64,000 nucleotides of DNA from Zhengitettix transpicula (lineage: Eukaryota > Arthropoda > Insecta > Orthoptera > Tetrigidae), in NCBI GenBank assembly GCA_037074705.1, contig CM073592.1:54606129-54670128 (forward strand), in the 5' to 3' direction. The notes under the pieces were generated by a model. It saw nothing but the letters and a program-made list of their open reading frames with translations, was not told the DNA's origin and did not search any database. The translations under genes and the position numbers were made by a program. Below, one piece after another: positions 24,165 through 36,539 of the stretch (positions are counted from its first letter, which is position 1; each line of letters starts with the position of its first letter).

Positions 24165-24395
24165 TTACGATACATTTACTTTCATTATAAAACCTAAATA
24201 TGTCTTATTGCTACTCGTCAAGAATGCAATCAAAATTTTTCTAATGTAGGTACTATAGTCTCTATTGATGAAAGGTAGGCACTCCTTAATTACATGGACT
24301 ATATTTAAAGTGGTATTGCACAGTTCACATATAGGAGGGTTTGACCTATCTACCTTGTAGCGCGATAGTTTTATTATTGTTATATATATAGATTT
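24165..24395 (-). pseudogene. LINE C-terminal Cys/His tail (non-LTR retrotransposon relic)
   Basis: The minus strand is open from about 24390 to a stop at 24165-24167 and reads LSRYKVDRSNPPICELCNTT, then LNIVHVIKECLPFINRDYST, then a short tail. The spacing C-x2-C-x7-H-x4-C with 'PPICELC' and 'HVIKEC' is the hallmark of the C-terminal knuckle that follows the RNase H-like region in Jockey/R1/I-group LINEs ('PPxCxxC...HILxxC'). Without a start codon it is easily missed. Nothing upstream resembles RNase H or reverse transcriptase, so it is a 5'-truncated copy or an isolated fragment. Confidence 0.65.
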
Positions 24396-24404
24396 TATTT
24401 TAAT

Positions 24405-24600
24405 TTAATTAGACATTAGCAAGTGTTGAGAGCTGGAATTTGACCAGGCGCCGCCATGGCGAATAGATAATCCCTTCGGTCTGGACTTAGGCACGTAGAA
24501 GGTTGACCCTAGGAAGTTTCCAGGACTGTCGCACCGTGGGAAACGTCTCTCCAAAAATCCCAGAAATTGAATTAACACGTGACTGCCTGAACAAATCACA
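24405..24600. other. G+C-rich block beside the LINE tail, unknown
   Basis: A sharply bounded G+C-rich block begins 40 bp from the LINE fragment. It has no A-tail, target duplication or convincing Pol III boxes. The 64-codon minus frame is not recognised. It may be a separate retroposon piece. Confidence 0.25.
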
Positions 24601-26090
24601 TTTCTTGGTTCAGGAAAGATCGATCCACTATTTGAGAATAGTAGTACACAAAATTTATTAAGTGTGGTGTGGGAGCTTCAACTCGTTGAAAGATCGTCAC
24701 TTTTATAAGAACTGCATGTAGTCAATCCTACATTTATACTCCTTTGAAAAATTAACAATTGAAACGTTGTGTGGTATTTATGTTACCTTTTTTTTGTCTG
24801 CATTGGCTATCTTTCTTATTCATTATTTTCTATCAGACGTAAATTTTTTAATTTAAATTTATTAAATATCAACCAGAAATTCCCTTCTTTGAGTAATGGT
24901 ATGTCTAAAGTTATTAAATTAAAAACAGACAATTCCTCACTACTCTACTCCGGATTAAGACGTATTTGAATGTTTAAAGTACTATTAACTCTGATCTAAA
25001 TTATAATCAAATATATTTAAGGATAAATTAATATAAACATAATAGACAATTAGATTAAAAAACACTGGAATTGTCCTTATTAGAAATGTTATTTATTTGA
25101 GTTATTTCGACTAGCATGTCATGTGAAATCTATGGAAGAACATCCTACATAAAAATACATTGTGATTGACAAAGGATAAATATATACTATACGTTGATAT
25201 GAGTAGTTGATTACGGTATACTCTTTGATTATTATCATTTATCTTTTCTTAATATATTAAGTATTAAAACTTGTAGTAACAAATTTATTATGAATAAAAG
25301 TCTTTGAGGTTAATCAGTGATAATTATAACAAGTCGTGCATACCTCATAGTTTTTCTTATCCTATTATGTTAAACATTGAGCATTGTCATCATAGTTATA
25401 TTACTTAAAATTCTGGTCTCTCACTACACACTTATCAATTTGACCCTAGCCGTACAACTGTACATATTCCAGTACGTTCGTTTGAAGATTTTTATGGAAA
25501 TCAACTGCCGTCGATACCTCGTGCAATCTACTAGAAAGTTTAAATATTTTATTTAATTGTCATTGGTAATATAAAGTGTTTTCGTTACCAAGTTTTCTGA
25601 AGTCTTAGAAACAAATGTAACGGAAATTGTTAATAATAGAAACGAAGAAACGGAGATAAAATGCCATTACGATGATATTTAAAATGGAATAAATTATTTG
25701 GTATCGAATACACTTCATAACAATAAAAATTAAGTGAAATATTTAAACTTGCTAGTAGATTGATGATAAATCTGATATTTATTCGTCGGTAAAATGGAAT
25801 TTGCAATTTCATTTTTTATTGTTCACAGCTAAACCTTGAGATAACACGAACTGATAATCTGTATATGGAAAGCTAGCATGTATACAGTTACTTATGCTTA
25901 TGCTAATGGACTACACTTATAAAACCGGTTGATTCTTTATTAAGATAATAATAGGCAATCATTAAAATCTGAATACCTTTTTTTACTAATTTGTTTATTG
26001 CCTTTATATTTACAATAGTATATACGACGTATTTTATGCCCCGAAAAATAGATCCGGGGAAAATATTTTGGAGGGTAGGTTTCAACTACA
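24601..26090. other. A+T-rich DNA, nothing recognised
   Basis: No gene, RNA or repeat was noticed; open frames here are composition artefacts. Confidence 0.5.
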
Positions 26091-26094
26091 ATGT

Positions 26095-26290
26095 AAGAAC
26101 ATTTAGTTTAATACGAGTCCTGCGTGTGTTGGCCGGGCAATCGGGCAATTACGCGTGACTGCAAAGTTGGCAGCAAGTTTAGTTACAGGTTTGTGAGCAC
26201 GGTAATTGCGTTCTGGGGCAATATTCAAGTCCTTGAAGCGGCTACAATATACAGTCTGGAATATCAGTTTGCCACGTGGCATTGAATTTC
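26095..26290. promoter_or_regulatory. Candidate conserved non-coding element with homeodomain-type cores
   Basis: A G+C-raised block holding GGGCAATTACGCG and GGTAATTGCG, two inverted TAATTG/CAATTA cores typical of homeodomain sites, about 65 bp apart. No frame is coding. The block looks unlike the repeats in this window. Assignment as an enhancer is inference. Confidence 0.3.
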
Positions 26291-26670
26291 AAGTTTGAGA
26301 AGCATAAAATAGTAATCTTTTGAATGTAACAATTGTGTTAAATTTGTAATTAACAATTTTATAAATAGATCTATTCTGATATTATCGTTATCTATAAATT
26401 TAATAATAAATCATATTACGGCCTATTTTTTTTCCAGAGCCTAAATGAAGAAGACGTTTTTAGTTCAGTATACACGAGAGCAGTCTCGGTGTCTGAGAGA
26501 CTAGTTTGTTAATAATTGTGGGTTTTATTTTGACAGTTTCTCACCAGTACAATATTTCTCAGTCGCAAATTAATTTCTGTGTTAGGAGCTTAGTTTCTTT
26601 GATAGCAACTCGCACTACGGTGCAGTACTATATTCATATTAAAAACATTTGACGTTTATTTACCTCGATA
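26291..26670. other. A+T-rich spacer
   Basis: No feature recognised. Confidence 0.5.
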
Positions 26671-26674
26671 CATG

Positions 26675-27160
26675 TGATCTTGAATCCACCAATCTCCGCG
26701 CTTAAAATGAAGGTCAAACTAAGCAGTGTTGCCGAACAGACACAAGGAGTATTCTGTTTAGGCTTCCCAGTCGTACTCAGAACAATTGGGTAATAATTTA
26801 AAGAAGAAAACGTTACACGAATAAATTATTAGACTTTATGTAAACACAACACAGCTTTTTTTGTTAAACATGTTTTGTTTTCAGATATCAAAGAAATTTT
26901 CAAACTGACATAATTTCTGGCTCAGCATTAAATTGAGCGGCACATTTTCGGTGATCCTTCATTTTTCCGGAGACTTGGACTTATTTCCCCAGTTGCGAGT
27001 AAAAGCATCCCACGACTTTGCATTATCCCCTTAGCCCGATCCCTTTATTATGGAACTTCCAGTCTCGACGCCGCCAATCCATCACCATCTATCCTTTACG
27101 CCCGTGGGAATGGAAACAAGATGATAACGCCCGCCTTCATGCGGACAATTAAACACAATT
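26675..27160. promoter_or_regulatory. Candidate conserved non-coding element
   Basis: Two G+C-raised parts (26680-26790 and 26930-27150) contain an AAGGTCA nuclear-receptor half-site and varied, non-repetitive sequence with stops in all frames. No transposon signature is visible. Only cross-species comparison can show whether it is conserved. Confidence 0.25.
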
Positions 27161-28470
27161 TGTAAGGAGAAATAAATGTTCATTTTATCTAGAAAAAAGC
27201 GAAATTTAAATAAATGGAAATCTATATAACTTATTGAGGTTTTTAACCACAGTAAGGTGCTTTGAACGTATAGGAAAATATTTAAAACAAATAATTCAAC
27301 AACTGAGGGTCGCGTAATTCGTCGTTATGAGGGTCATTATCTTTCTCATCCGAAATAATTGTCATTCTTCCAAAATTGTTAGCAATTGAATACTTAAAAA
27401 CACTTTATTTGATTATTTTAATGTGATAGTATTATGTATGGTATTAACAAAAATATTCTTTATTAAAACGGTTTGGATTAAAACTTTACAATATAGTAAT
27501 GATACTTATTTTACGGAAAATGTAATGGTGAGAGTTAAAATAAATAATATGACTTTATAATTACACATTGAAATATTCAAACGTAAATACGGTGGTTATA
27601 TTAGTTAAAAATGATTTACAAACAAATGCGTGTACAGTTTGATAAAATTTAAATATATATTATGGACATCACGTCCAGTTTTGTATCCGATTATAGCACA
27701 TGTATATTTAATAAAAGTCGTAAATTTGAAAATAGAACATAATGGACCTTTGGAACGTGTAGTGAAGTGTCCGGGACTTCCTACACCCAAATAAAAAGTA
27801 ATATAACCTATAAATCAGTTGAGAATTTAATATCGGGTCTCACATGTGAGGTCGCGGCAAAGAAGATCGTTCGTAGAATTTGTCGTTTCACACGACGACT
27901 TTTGGAGCACAGTGCGACATTAAAAGCTAGAACATAAATGAACTAAATATTATTTACTGTGGCATTTTTTATGCCCATCTGTTTTAGATAAAGTGTAATT
28001 TAATACTCTCGCATTGTTCGACGATCGAGCAAATTGAAAAAGCGCTAGTAACAATTTCGGAACAGTTTATTTAAGCGACTAAGTTCATTCAAATTACAGA
28101 AATTAGTGTTATGAAAGTATGTCGTAAACAAAAGTTATTATATGGCTAATAATTTGGAATTAGCGTTGGTTATCAATGGAAGTGTTTTCAAGAAAAGAGA
28201 AATAACTTAAAACGTATTACTGCGGTTAAGTTAAGAAGATGGAAAAGTAAAAAAATAAAAGTTCTGACATTCATGTAAATAATCACCGATATAACAGTAC
28301 GAAATGACGTAATAAAACGTCAATTAGATAGATTCCTATAATTTGAAGAACTACCTGCATTTAGCACCCTCTGCTGTGCTATAACCATTATTTCTGCTAT
28401 AGTCTGCGCCACGAATATATAAAACGAAGGATTACAGACTACGTTTCCGAATCTTGTGTCCAATAGCATA
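27161..28470. other. A+T-rich DNA, nothing recognised
   Basis: Open frames are short and unremarkable; no repeat was recognised. Confidence 0.5.
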
Positions 28471-28472
28471 CT

Positions 28473-28494
28473 GTACGTACGTACGTACGTACGT
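28473..28494. repeat. (ACGT)n microsatellite
   Basis: Five and a half perfect units of the self-complementary tetramer ACGT/GTAC (22 bp). It abuts the left edge of a dispersed repeat, suggesting that insertion and array are linked. Confidence 0.9.
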
Positions 28495-28497
28495 TAA

Positions 28498-28586
28498 CGG
28501 GTAACACCGATGGACAAGGTGTGAGGGGCGGGATGGTTAGTTACTTTACCTTGATATTACATTTCCGTGGAGCAGGCTATAGATAA
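28498..28586 (+). repeat. Dispersed repeat R2, copy A
   Basis: Matches 59311-59398 in two blocks. The first is GGTAACACCGATGGACAAGG against GGTAAAACCGATTGACAAGG (18 of 20). The second is ACCTTG-a-TATTACATTTCCGT against ACCTTG-t-TATTACATTTTCGT. The spacer between blocks has similar length in both copies. No open frame, tail or terminal repeat was seen, so the element class is unknown. Confidence 0.55.
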
Positions 28587-31500
28587 TTTTAGACCAAAAT
28601 TGAACACATGCTGTAGCCACGTAATAAAAGTAAATAAATAATGAATGAAAAAAAGTATAAGTAAGCACATGGAAGGGTGAAAAATGTTTTCTTTTCAGTT
28701 GTTTTGGAAAATTATAAAATTTTACTTAATTAATATTACGATGATGAATATTGATAATTAACAATAAAATATGATTTTCTAAAATAAACCAAAACTATGG
28801 CAATATCTTGTTTTGTTTATGATGTGAATGAGTTAAATATACTAAGTTCATGTCAGCCATGGTAATATAAATTTAAAATATCCTGTAATATTACGTAACA
28901 AGATGCTTTTATAAATATTTAATAGAACAAGAGTTATATTACAAATAAATGACTACGATTGTTCGACTTTTTGAGGTATGACGCAAAAAACTATTTTTAT
29001 AGTACAAGGGATAGCTTCTTGATTTTTCCATTTGTAAAATAAAGGCCTTCTCGTCACTCAGGGAAAAAAAATTTTTTTTCTCCGTTTGGAGAGTGATTTG
29101 GCCATTTGTCTTGTCAGATGGCAAGTGCGCGATGAAAAGACATTGTTTGAGTTTATGGAAGCTTGCAGGGACTGAAAAGTTCCTCTGTTTTTGCAAAAGG
29201 AAGCCCCGTAGAATGGGGGCAGGTATAAATATGATGGTTGGAATAAGATTGAGGACAGAAACTCTCAGTTCATGATACAGAGAAAGAGATATACAGTTGG
29301 TGGTAGTGCGAGACAGAGATGGAAGAGACAGTTAATTGTGAGGAGCGCAGCGGCGACAAGTCGCAAAATGATTAATGGTTAAAAAGTTGAAAAATTTGCG
29401 AATATTGTGATCAAAACAGAGGACTTCAACAGTGGGTAATGGATCAATCGTCCGTGAAATCATGGACCTTAAGTCGAGTCTAAACATCATGATATACATA
29501 TTTTTTGAAAATTATGCCTCTCATACCCAGGGTAAAAGGTTTGCCATTATGTTTTGTCATATCTGAATTTTCAATAGTGTTGATTAATATGAATTCACCA
29601 TATGACCTTGGATTTGAAGAGTCAAACGTGTTAAATAAATTTTTTATTGGTTTAATAAGCATATTTAATGTGAATTAATTCACAATTTTATTTAATTTAT
29701 TTTGCCGTTAAATTTATTAATATATTTTTAACGGTTTGCTATTCTATTTATAAGATTTCAATTATAATTGTAGTGCATCAGGTAAGCGTTTCAGTACAGT
29801 ATTGGTTCAAAGAAATTGAGGAATCAAATAATGTTGTAATACAATTTAACAATTTACATTCGATATCTCAGCAACGATTCTAGTCGTTACTTAATCTGGC
29901 GAAGGGCTGAAACACCGGTTGCCTAGCAATATAAAATGGCTGTCTAGTTACGACAGAACGCTTGGATGGACTCATTCCAGAGACAAAAACTACTTCAGTG
30001 ATATAATGGTTTCTTTATGTGAACTCAGAGATGATGATCGTCCACAAAAACTGAACGTATTCAATTTGTATATTTCCAAATGTTATATTTTTATAATCTT
30101 TACTATCTAATTTTGGGAAAAACTATTTAGTCCACTGGTAAGTTTGCGTCTGTGGTTGTCTTAGAGAATTTCCATGAAACCAGAAGGATCAATACTGACT
30201 GCGGTTCTACGAAATTTCAGAGAAAGCTCCTGGAAACAAGATGAACGTAACGTTCCGGTTACACCGAGTATAAGTAAAGGGCCTTCTAAGATAATCGCCA
30301 CTTTAGCATTTTATGGCGTTTAGATAATCTTTAAAATTATCAGCTTCCAAGATCTGTTTCTCTGTATTTGAGTAATATAGAAACACATGTTAAAGTTTCA
30401 CAACAATCGATGAATACGTTTAAATTGCCTTTTAGTGTTTTTAGCAATAGCGCGTAGTTTACTTATTATCTAAACTCGTACTGTGATTTTAGAATTGAAA
30501 ATATCTGTTAATGGGAAAACCTAACGATCGCCTAGATTAAAAATAGAGTAATAATTAATCTAAATAAGTATAACGTTCGCGTAATATTAAATGAGAAAAG
30601 TTTCAGGATACTCCAATAAAACAATTTTTCAAACTGTAATAAATTTGTATGTCCATTAAATTTATAATATTACAATAATTCAGAAGCTGTGAAAGAAAAA
30701 TCACAGCTTTAAATGGACTAATGTCAAAATAATTGATATTGAGACCTAATTATATTTCTAGACTCGTGTCTGAAATGATTAACATCGGAATAAATCAATG
30801 TAACTCCATTATGTCGAAAGTGGTAGCGATTCTTTAAGTAAATCTTACGATCTTTTACTTAGTAAGTTCTTTTATATATCTTTGGTTTATAAATACGTGG
30901 GCTTTATCCAGATTATGTTCACTTGATAAGGTCAACTAATTGGTGGTCTTGAGTTTTCTTAATATTTTATTGTCTGCTTTCTGGTCATACAATTATTGTA
31001 ATTTTTCAAACAACTACCGCTAAATCCCTTCTGATTTAAAAATTAATATTGCTTAAAAATTATTGTAATCGTATATATTAAATCTAGAGTAATTTCTGGA
31101 CTTTTTAAGTAAAGTTGTAAACCTTATTTCACTGTGATAAAAAAAAACAAAGTGATGATACGTTTTTGGTATTGCTTGAAGAATTGTACTATTTCCGATC
31201 CTATAGTTAAATTTAGGAAATTTACGAATTTAATGGTTAAGAAAGAGTGAAAAAACATTATATTGATTAAATTGTTATTTTATTTTTTAAATGAATCTGG
31301 AGAATACTGACGTTAAAATAATTGGAAACACTATTTCACTTACAAAATAATTCACAGTCTTTCTATGAAATGTCACTACATATTTAAGGTATTTTATTCA
31401 TTTAAATACTTCAGTTCATTGCTAGTATTTGTATTATTACAATATCTAGTATATGACACTTAACATACGCGTAATTCAGTCGTACATATGTTTGAAAGTT

Positions 31501-31590
31501 TAATGATAAAATTTAAGACTTGCTCCGAGCATTATGACTAATTACGATCGTAATATAATTTTTTTGTTCAACTGGGCCAACTTTAGCTAC
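28587..31590. other. A+T-rich DNA with small G+C-raised patches
   Basis: No gene is recognised. Patches at 29080-29350 and 29900-30050 are G+C-richer. The second contains GTTGCCTAGCAAT (29918-29930), one base from a palindromic RFX X-box. The frames at 29093-29275 and 29919-30110 show no motif. Confidence 0.4.
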
Positions 31591-31599
31591 GCAAATTCT

Positions 31600-32110
31600 C
31601 TAAATTAATGGACCCGTATAACGACACACGCTTCTAAGTGAAATTCTGCGGGACCATTGCCTGTAAATTTGAAATAAGCCAACCAGAACGTTTTCCATAA
31701 AAGCCTGTGAATCGGTTAATTACGGTTCAGGAAGTGTTTGCGTTCGCTTGCCTTTGAATTCTTTGAACGACCGCGACGTGTCTGCAAACATGGTCACATC
31801 GAGTGGGAAAGAGGGTGCATGTGACCAAAAAATAAAAAGGGTTGGTGCTGAGAGTGGAGCCGAACAATTCGCTCCCAATAACGCCTGCATTGTTCTTCGG
31901 GATTTAAAATGTCAACTGCGTTCGCCTCTGTGTTTGTTTTCAAGCCGAATCGCGTCCGAAAATACGCAGGTTTGCTGGATTTTCTAGATTGCGCGGACAA
32001 TAAAAGTTGAACATTTTACCCCTCCTCTTTGTCTCCCTCTCCCGAGTATAAGGTTTAGGGTTTCCATCTGGCATTAACAGTTATTGGAAATGAGAGGTCT
32101 TAGCCTTATT
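31600..32110. other. G+C-raised island, possible conserved non-coding element
   Basis: A broad island just upstream of the Penelope-like element. Overlapping frames on both strands (79 and 68 codons) are mutually exclusive and unrecognised. No repeat ends were found. Confidence 0.25.
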
Positions 32111-32261
32111 AAATGGGGAAAGTGTCACAGAAGTTGATTTATGAATATCAGATGATTATCATAGTAACAGTAAAATTAAATAAATTAATACGGAAAACAA
32201 TGTTTAGCTAAATACATACATAAAGTCTTCCCGACGTTTCGTTGACTTTCACTGCTATCGT

Positions 32262-32474
32262 ATTTTAGAAATAGCAGTGGCGAAACATTTTTTGATGCTC
32301 GGACACAAAATACAATTTAATGAATCCAAGATCCTGAAGTAAGTACAAGACTTCTGGGACAGTGTGCTTCGAGAAGCAATAGAAATAAAAAAATACGGAT
32401 TTACTCTACAAAGACCAAGGCTTTATGGTAAGCAACGCCTGAAATCCCAACTTATTAAGAATCAGGCCTTATAA
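32262..32474 (+). pseudogene. C-terminal end of a Penelope-like polyprotein (after the GIY-YIG domain)
   Basis: In one frame the sequence reads AVAKHFLMLGHKIQFNESKI, then after a stop FWDSVLREAIEIKKYGF and a basic tail. This follows the family pattern 'A(V/L)AEH..L.GH.I.F....IL ... R..REAIEI.K..NNFN', the region just downstream of the GIY-YIG endonuclease of Penelope-like elements. A stop at 32340-32342 and the loss of the usual 'NNFNREDG' block show decay. The reverse transcriptase and the GIY-YIG core are absent because the copy is truncated. Retroelement origin is well supported; the exact clade is not determined. Confidence 0.65.
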
Positions 32475-32587
32475 GGTAATAAGCAAGGGGAACGAAGTCA
32501 CGTGATGAGACACGCGCCAGCTCTGAGTAACTAACAGTCACCTGATGGCGGGCTGTGACGAGGAGGTTGGTGTAACTTACGCTCCTC

Positions 32588-32595
32588 TATAAATA
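32588..32595 (+). promoter_or_regulatory. TATA box within the Penelope-like terminal region
   Basis: TATAAATA lies in a G+C-richer context (CTCCTC before, CAGGCC after), about 50 bp before the GAAA motif. This is compatible with an internal element promoter. No good initiator was found at the expected distance, so start-site placement is uncertain. Confidence 0.35.
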
Positions 32596-32735
32596 CAGGC
32601 CAGATAACACAGGGTTAACACTGTTACTAGAACACGATGGCAGTGAAAGTCAGCGAAAAGTCGCGAATACAACTGTTTACTCGGTTAGTATCCCGAGAAG
32701 ACTTTCTCTACACCGAAAAAGACTATATTATTAAT

Positions 32736-35510
32736 TACATGTAAGTAAAAGTAAAGATGTATTCAATAGATCCTACGATTAAATGTTCAAAGTTGTTAAA
32801 TGTTTTGGCAGACTGGTTCCTTTATAGATTATTTTATAATTGGAATAAGGGAAATATAATAAGGCCCAAAAAATCCATTTCCACGTATATGGAACACTCG
32901 TCAACAATTATTTCGTACCCGTGATTTAAAAACTTAATTGGCAAATTATTTACTATATTATTTCCTGTAGTGATATTAAAAACCCATCTGTCCAAATGTA
33001 ATTTTAAATTAATTTTTAAAAATGTTGCTCTTTGTGGTCGCGGATAATATATATTTAACCTCATAAAAAAGGTCAATTGACAGTCTCTCCATTATAATGC
33101 CGATCGTTATTTATGGAACCCCAAGCATATCTAAAATACATGCAAATACACGGAGTGTATTTGGTTGGAAGGCTAATAAGTCTTATAAAATTATCATATA
33201 CATAAAAGTGAAATGTTTTTACTAAAATTGGTTGAAATAAAATATTTTATTTCATCAACTGGCTAACAAGTGTTTATTATATAAATAGGAAAATGTGCAA
33301 AAAACTACAAGTTGAACGATAACGATCGATTTTGATCGATATATTTTATCCATTCTTAAAATATTTATCTTAAAAATTGAAGTTAGTGAATACTCTCATG
33401 CACATTTCCGCTAAAGTAGCAGACATTTATTCAAGTATTTTATGTTTCAATTCGTCTGTTGATTTTTATTCCTTTAACCTAATTTGTTTGAAGTGTTCAT
33501 CGAGAAAACATTTAAGAAGGAGCTGAATCGGGTCGCCTTGAAAGACACATAAACCAAATAATTGGTACAAAATGTCTGTTAATGTGAGCGTTAATTATAT
33601 ATGTATATATATATATTATATATATATAGATGGATATTATAGAAACACATTTTATTACAAACTTGATGTTTGCGGAATCCAATAGTTCTTAAAAATAGAT
33701 CCTGTTGATGTATGCTTCTAATTAAAGTACTTTCGAAAGATTAAAGAGTCATGTAACACTATTGTGTACCATGCGGTCAGAATTAGTAGTTATAGAGAAT
33801 GTGAAGACTTTTTTGAGGATTTTATGCACCTTATACCGACAATTTTGTTTCGTAACGTGTTATATTGAAATGAAAAAGAGCTTCGAAAATAATAATAGTT
33901 TTGATAAAATCACGGCACAAATTCAGATCAATCAATTTGATTATAACAGATTCCTTGAGGCTTCTAATTTAGGGTCGAAGTTGTAGTCTCGAATTTTCTG
34001 ACCTCCGATGAAATAGAAATTAACTGGGACACGAATTAGGACTTGAAACGAAATAAACGTCTAACAACAGTGTCTATGAACGAAGAATTCTTAAACGTAT
34101 ATAATCAAATTACATCAGTTAATATTATAATATATATGTTATGATGTATTATTCTGTCTTTCATACTTTATATGGCGTCTCATATTATATAATTTACCTA
34201 GTGCACGATATAGTACACTATGCCCCTTATATATTATTTTGACTGAAAATTCTTACTTATTATTTCATTGTATAATTGAAATGTAATGAAATCAAATTTT
34301 ATTATTGAATTTAATCATTGTAACAACTGAATTGTATCTGAATAATTAATTTAACATCTGTGTAATATATACAAATAAATAAATCAATTTCTGTAAAAAT
34401 ATTTGCCGTTGTACTGCAATGAAACGATCCATTGTGACTGAATTTCCAGTGAGCTACTTATTATTACAACCATACATTGATAATTTTTAAACCGATCATA
34501 TTTATAGATCACAAAACACATAAATGTTATACGAGTCCAAAACGATTTGCCAATATCTGCAGAAGATGTATTTACTAAATCATAGGTTAGTTTGTATTCA
34601 ATTACTGTAGCTGTATATTAACTGCAATTTCAATTAATTTTCTTGCAAATGTGAGCGTGTTCAGACCAGTAATATTAATTCAATATACATGCACACAGAA
34701 GTCAGCCAACAAATTTTGCAAAGTCTGATAAATTAGGTCAGCGAATCGAAATGCAAAGCTGTCCACAGTTCTCACACTTCTAAATGAAATATTAAATCAT
34801 TAAAGTATTCGCTATTAACGAATACCAAAAGTCGATTACCTGCATTTTTACTTGACAAATTAATAATAATTGGAAAATTCCTGTATGAAAATTTAGACCG
34901 CAGACGGAAGGATATTATAATTAAAATTAAACGAATGTGGATTCATCTCTGTTTTAATATGAAAAATGTTATGGAGTCCAGTGATGTGATATTTAGGTCA
35001 GAAACGCGGACAATAACTTCAACGATTATTGGAAGTTCGCTAACGTTACGAACCATATTTCATAATATTGAGATGAATTTAATTATAAATAAGTATGCAG
35101 GCATCTAAAAGTACTAAAAAAATTACTGACTGTACACTTAATAAATTAAATATGTAATTAATGAAATTCATTTGTCTATAAATTAACCTACGTATGTGAT
35201 GTGAGACGTTTTAGGAGTCAAGACATGTCCTGAGTTCAAATTTGTAGTTAAGAAATTAGTGTAGTTTATATACTAGTTTAAAATGATGAATGGCGAACAA
35301 ATTACTAGCATTTATGCTGTTTTAAATATTATCACGAACCCTACACCACGATTATGTCCGGTATTACATTTTTTAATTAGGAGAATTAAATTGAAACAGA
35401 ATAAACCCAAGTGAAGGTTTCAAGTTTCTTTGAAATATTGTATAGTTCTTAAATAATACTAGAGAAATTTTTTAAAATTTGTTTTTGTTTCATCTCCTAA
35501 TTTCCTTACC
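32736..35510. other. A+T-rich DNA, nothing recognised
   Basis: Includes a (TA)n patch at about 33598-33629. The open frames at 32834-33076 (minus) and 33762-33986 (plus) lack motifs and have background composition. Confidence 0.5.

Positions 35511-35513
<3 letters not shown>

Positions 35514-35559
<46 letters not shown>
35514..35559. repeat. (TA)n microsatellite
   Basis: About 23 uninterrupted TA units. The purity suggests a younger array than the one at 18.6 kb. Confidence 0.95.
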
Positions 35560-35561
<2 letters not shown>

Positions 35562-36539
35562 CGAGAAATGAGGAAACGTACTCAAACAATTTATGTACGA
35601 TGTATGTTGAAGATATACTAGCCTTTTTATGGTATACAAATTAAATGAGACGTCACGCTTTAATTAGTCGAGTGCATGAAGGGACTTCTGAGAAAATTAT
35701 AAATGGATGCTTAATATATTTTCGTACGTAACGTTTTTCTTAAAATTTATTGTACTGCAACGAATTGTGCCTAGTTATAAAATTAATTTGGTTTCAGTCA
35801 GAGATAGTAGAAAAATATAAAGAATCGATATATATTATATGGAATGACATAGGAATCATTTTAACCACAGTAAAAATTTTTAAGGTAGCTAAAAACGTTA
35901 GTCAATCATTTTACATTCATGAAGTGTAAGAATTTAAGCTGCGTTTTGAAAAAGTCTAAATTAATTTTGTGACAATTAAAAATAAGGCGAAAATGTGTAA
36001 TTATAGAGTCAATCACTTAATTTGTCCAATTTTGCTTAAATATACCAATATAACATCGGGAGAGAAATAAAAGAAAACGGGCACAGAGGAAATTTACAGT
36101 CGTATTCAAGAAGAGCGAATTTTCAGTTAACGACATTAATTTTTTCTGATTTTTAGTTTAAGTGCACAGTTTGCTTCAATTGCATGAAACGCTTCTATCA
36201 ATTAGCTATTGTAAGTGCAAACATTGATCAATGTATCACAAAACACTGAAACGCTTTTAACCCATTAAATCGACCGACACCTTCCTTTTATATTAAATTA
36301 GTGAAGCAATCTATTTCTAAATTCTTGGCATTTAGTCTCTGTGTGGCAAAGTATTTCTGACGCATCACCAATATAATTTTAATTTTCACTATAAGCGTCT
36401 ACTAGCATATTTCGTGTAGTACTCCTTATATTATCAAAACGTTTCGCGTAAAAATTATTCTCTTGTAAAAATGAATATTTATACCAGTTGAGAGCTTCTA
36501 AATTACTCAATTCAATTATTCGTTTTCATATAAACAATT
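35560..36539. other. A+T-rich DNA, nothing recognised
   Basis: No feature noticed. Confidence 0.5.

Larger units (their letters stand above)
32220..32735 (+). mobile_element. Penelope-like element, 5'-truncated, with inverted 5' terminal piece
   Basis: Three parts are visible. (1) At 32229-32255 lies a minus-strand copy of the motif that also occurs in direct orientation at 32640-32666 (24 of 27 identical; GCAGTGAAAGTCA then CGAAA). (2) At 32262-32474 lies the end of the GIY-YIG-type reading frame. (3) From about 32480 to 32735 lies the 3' terminal region with a TATA box, the GAAA motif and a TCCCGAGAAGACTTT box. Penelope-like elements characteristically carry long terminal repeats and an inverted 5' fragment of them. 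The 8-bp match ACTGCTAT/ATAGCAGT at the junction suggests microhomology at the truncation point. Confidence 0.65.

Noticed and set aside
29224..29269. TATA box (TATAAAT) plus TCAGT initiator
   Set aside because: The distance, about 43 bp, is too long for a standard core promoter, and no gene follows.
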